Shown: piece by piece, positions 60,420 through 64,000 of the stretch
Layout of the letters: the number at the start of each line of letters is the position of its first letter
Numbering within the stretch: position 1 is the stretch's first letter
Source: Pycnopodia helianthoides
Lineage: Eukaryota > Echinodermata > Asteroidea > Forcipulatida > Asteriidae
Direction of reading: 5' to 3'
Length of the DNA: 64,000 nucleotides
Assembly (NCBI GenBank): GCA_032158295.1
Contig: CM063255.1
Span: 4,183,501-4,247,500, forward strand
Translations under genes and position numbers: made by a program
The notes under the pieces: model-generated
Told to the model about the DNA's origin: nothing
The model's database searches: none
The model's input: the letters and a program-made list of their open reading frames with translations, nothing else

Positions 60420-60731
60420 CAACCTCGTCCCCAGGGTGTGTCGAGCAGTACGAGGTTGACCGCTCTCTCACCCTGGTATTGGATCATTTGCATATCCAAA
60501 AATTTTGGGTACGTATGCAAATTAGATTAGTCTGGCTGCTTTTCGAAATTCACATCTTCGTCATGGTCTCGTGGTCCGGTACCAGATTTAATAGCCTGTT
60601 TGTACATTGGTTGCCGGCCGGCTGTTCTGACAAAGGTTTTGTCCAATCACGGTCCGAGTTAGGAGTTTCCCTCCCAGGGTTTACTATTGTAAACATTGTT
60701 GAAAATAAAGTAAACCATGGGGACGAGGTTG
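60420..60731 (+). mobile_element. MULE-like MITE (family L), copy 2 with perfect 9-bp TSD
   Basis: 312 bp, CAACCTCGTCCCCA to TGGGGACGAGGTTG, flanked by ATCGTGCGG at 60411..60419 and 60732..60740. Highly similar to 18563..18885. Confidence 0.85.
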
Positions 60732-60768
60732 ATCGTGCGGTTCTCTCGATCTGCACGTTCATTAATTG

Positions 60769-61136
60769 AATAAGCCATTTGCGTGTTAGATTCGAATATT
60801 GTCTGGTACAATGACGTACTTGATCACAAGTTACCACTTAAAGTTGAATTCCTCAGACTATAGAGACAGTTGCTATGTCACACACATGATTCGGGGCAAG
60901 CTTTTGCGTAGTTACGTAACAGACGGCGAACACCCCGACACAATTCTGAATGAATGTGTATGGCACAATGGTACCAGGGTTTGCTCGTCTGGGGGTTGCT
61001 ATACAAAAGCTTGCCCCGAACAATTTGACATAGCAACTGTCTCTATAGTCTGAGGAATTCAAATTTAAGCGAGGACTTGTGACTATAAAGCAAGTCATTG
61101 TACAAGACTTTATTCAAATCTAACACGCTTATTACT
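60769..61136. mobile_element. Foldback element M, copy 2 (intact)
   Basis: About 370 bp with imperfect inverted arms of ~135 bp (for example GATTCGGGGCAAGCTTTTG facing CAAAAGCTTGCCCCGAAC). Confidence 0.75.
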
Positions 61137-61721
61137 AATGTGTAAATCCATTTTGGGGTAAAAAATGACCAACACATTTTCAATGCAATTCCACGTTTCA
61201 GATGCAGAGATGGGGAACCTGCCTAGATATTTCGAACAAACAGTGTCCCTACCACGGCCACGTGATCAATATTATGTAGTTTTGATCGATGTGCAAAAAG
61301 AACTAGATCGCTGCTATTTACTGAACGCTGTGTGCAATGGGCTCTTATGTTTATATCACAAGTGTTTCTGTCAACTAGTCAGCCGTAACATTTATCCGAA
61401 TGTTGTAGGGTGTCACACTCCAAACAGTCTTTGTTGACCGTATGCTTTGCTGTCATTTAATCTGTTTATTTATAGTTGTGCGTTTTTTTTTCTTCCTTTT
61501 TGAAATCATTACAAAAAGCAGACAAATATTAGGATATAGGTCAGTCAAAATGTATAGGCCCTATGAAACAGTGTGTCGGGCAACAGTAATCATTTGAAAT
61601 TGAGAGTAACGTCTCGAGACCAGACTAGTCTTCCCAGAAACTCTCGTATAGTGTTGGTATGAAAATACAACATATACTTCTATGGAACTGAAATAAAATA
61701 TTTAAGTAAATGGTGTCACGT

Positions 61722-62120
61722 TTAAAGGAACCTTACAGAATTGTTTTTTGCTAACAAAACAGTTGCTGGCAGTGCAAGCACTTTATGTAATCCAGCATAT
61801 ACATAAACTGACAAACCTGTAGAAGTTTGAGATCGATCGGCCATCTGGGTCACGAGAAAATAGTGAAAAACCGATTACACATTTGCATGAAATCTTATAG
61901 ATTCAAAAAATGAATAAAACGCTCACTGAGCGATATACTCCGATCGGAAAATTACTTTGTTCATTTCTCATCAAATATGGCATTTCAGACAGAATTATTT
62001 CAAGGGATGTTTTCTACTATCATCATCATTAGACCGTGTAAGTTTTATGTAAATCTGTGTTTAAAAAAAGTATATTTTACAAGTTTTTTTTCTTATACCA
62101 ATTCTGTAATGTTCCTTTAA
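61722..62120 (-). mobile_element. TTAA-flanked MITE, family A, copy 8
   Basis: 399 bp, full-length. Confidence 0.85.
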
Positions 62121-62372
62121 CAATGGCAACACAATAATTTACGTCCCTTTAGTATCATCATGCAACCTGCCGAACCAGCTGCCAATGAATTCCTTACGTA
62201 ACTCATATGTAAGTTTATTGGAGAGAACACACTGACCACGGAGCCCTGACAAACTCCAAGTGATCATTTCACTCGATGATGTCAAAGGTTCTTTTGGTCT
62301 CAACGTTTCGACTAGCTTGCTCTCGTCATCGTCAGGCAGTGAAGTAAATAGCATGTCAAAGGTGTTTTTAAC

Positions 62373-62504
62373 TTAAAGGAGCATTACAGAATTGGTAAGA
62401 ATTCTACAGGTTTGTCAGTTTATGTATATGGTGGATTACATAAAGTGCTTACACTGCCAGAAACTGTTTTGTTAGCAAAAACCAATTCTGTAATGTTCCT
62501 TTAA
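62373..62504 (+). mobile_element. TTAA-flanked MITE, family A, 132-bp deletion derivative
   Basis: Left end TTAAAGGAGCATTACAGAAT joined directly to right-arm sequence (TCTACAGGTTTGTCAG). The central palindrome and left arm are deleted. Both TTAA ends are kept. Confidence 0.8.
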
Positions 62505-62614
62505 GGAACAAAGACTTCCTCCTCCTATTCCCTAACTCCATGTATTCTAAAAAAGGCATTGTACCAAAATGAATGCGGTGGGTTTTTCAGTGAATTAAGC
62601 CAGTATTTTCAATT

Positions 62615-62778
62615 GGTGCTCGATATGGGGCAGATGGTACCCCCCCCCCCCTCTATTGTGCTTGGAATCTCGGGAATTCTTTTGAGGATTTTAGGGGGGG
62701 GGAGTTTTATACAAGAGGAAAATAGTGTGTTATAGTATGGGAGCATTGGGGGACCCTCTGCCCCATATCGGGCAGGCT
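62615..62778. mobile_element. MITE-like element P, copy 2
   Basis: Inverted relative to 30851..31025. The ends are GCTCGATATGGGGCAGATGG and ACCCTCTGCCCCATATCGGG. Confidence 0.7.
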
Positions 62779-63587
62779 ATAAGTATTTTAATCTTCGATT
62801 TCACTTGGATTTCCACGTCTGTAGATAGTTTGTACAGTACAACCATCCGTGGGAACACATCAACCTGTTCGACTGTAAAACTCAGACCCGTGGATGGGGT
62901 AAGTTCTGTATACTTAAACTTATGTACACTATCAAATGTTGAAATTGATTCCCTGTTGGACCGGGGACTTGTAAGGTATCTGTTTTATTATCTGGTTTAT
63001 ATTTGTTTTACTGTTGAGGTAAATAACCAGTATACAAACTTAACTGCGGATGCTTAAAAACATTCAGCGAGGGACCTATTTTGTTTGCAACTCGTCCGTG
63101 GTATGTTGGTCAGCATAGACGATGTGACCTGTGACATCACATGTTAACAAAAGAGCCACAGAGCCTGGACTTCCGCTGGCACATTTGTACACAGCTCAAT
63201 GGAAGAATACAACAAATCTTATGTTGTATGGAGATCGCACTGTCTGATTTTTTCAACTTTTTTTGATATGAAGAAAGGGGGGACATCTCAAAAAAGCTGT
63301 ACAGCTGTTGCGTTTGTAAATTTTGAATTTATGTGAAAATTATGACACAAAAATAAATAAAAAATTCCCATTGAGCCTGTGTAGCATCTTGCCCGTCAAG
63401 AATAGCATTATAATTTACGAGGTCACCACTTTGTAAACAAATGTAACATGGTCTATATGCTGACTTGCTTTTTAAGGGTTTGTTTCTTCTTGTTGTTGTT
63501 TTGGGGTTTTTTTTTTTTTTTTCTTCTTTTTTTTTAAGTGTTATTTTTAATACATGTTCAGGTATTGCGTGCAGCTTATTTGTTTGC

Positions 63588-63979
63588 TTAAAGGAACATT
63601 ACAGAATCGGTTTTTGCTAACAAAACAGTTGCTGGCAGTGCAAGCACTTTATGTAATCCACCATATACATAAACTGACAAACCTGTAGAAGTTTGAGATC
63701 GATCGGCCATCTGGGTCACGAGAAAATAGTGAAAACCCGATTACACATTTGCATGAAATCATATAGATTCAACAAATTAATAAAACGCTCACTGAGCGAT
63801 AAACTCCAATCGGAAAATTAGTTTATTCATTTCTCATCAAATATGGCATTTCAGACAGAATTATTTCAAGGGATGTTTTCTACTATCATCATCATTAGAC
63901 CGTGTAAGTTTTATGTAAATCTGTCATCAAAAGTATATTTTACAAGTTTTTTTCTTACCAAATCTTAATGTTCCTTTAA
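63588..63979 (-). mobile_element. TTAA-flanked MITE, family A, copy 9
   Basis: 392 bp with slightly decayed right terminus (ATCTTAATGTTCCTTTAA). Confidence 0.85.
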
Positions 63980-64000
63980 TTAAAGGGGCGTGTTGCCTTA

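Larger units (their letters stand above)
56602..64000. other. Region upstream of the visible receptor exons
   Basis: The missing first exon(s) of the receptor (signal peptide, ending in phase 1) must lie here or beyond the window. I could not identify them. Otherwise the region holds MITEs, a THAP remnant, SINE fragments and AT-rich DNA. Confidence 0.5.

Overview
This window is animal nuclear DNA with large introns, canonical GT-AG splice sites and a very heavy load of short interspersed repeats. It carries two protein-coding genes, both on the minus strand. The repeat families (TTAA-flanked elements starting TTAAAGG, an element starting GGGCCCAATTTCATAGAGCT, tRNA-derived SINEs) and the gene types suggest a marine deuterostome, most likely an echinoderm and perhaps a sea star. 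That assignment rests on pattern recognition; no search was run.

Gene 1 (934..36228, minus) is a complete organic anion transporter, closest by motif to SLCO4A1/OATP4A1. I reconstructed nine coding exons. Their splice phases all agree and they give an 812-residue, 12-TM protein with the OATP signature at TM6, a Kazal-like loop (exon 6) and a tiny 65-bp exon 8. Its introns (0.7 to 10.8 kb) are packed with MITEs. A TATA-like site lies about 300 bp upstream of the start codon.

Gene 2 (49161..56601, minus) is the 3' part of a family-B-type seven-TM receptor. One 2.1-kb exon encodes a somatomedin-B domain, a long Cys-rich ectodomain and TM1-2. A second exon encodes TM3-5, and the last encodes TM6-7 and the tail. 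The signal-peptide exon(s) were not found. Its last intron is mostly a ~97-copy, 27-bp minisatellite. The 5' splice site of that intron is tandemly duplicated (107 bp).

Between the genes (36.5 to 49.0 kb) and upstream of gene 2 (56.6 to 64 kb) I see only repeats. They include a hAT-like element with a perfect 8-bp target duplication (46997..47681), MULE-like elements with 9-bp duplications (18563, 60420), a frameshifted THAP-domain remnant (57018) and a CT microsatellite. At least six families of TTAA-flanked MITEs share related left and right arms but carry different central palindromes; this is the most distinctive signal in the window. The two genes are unrelated in function (membrane transport and surface signalling) and are simply neighbours in the same orientation.
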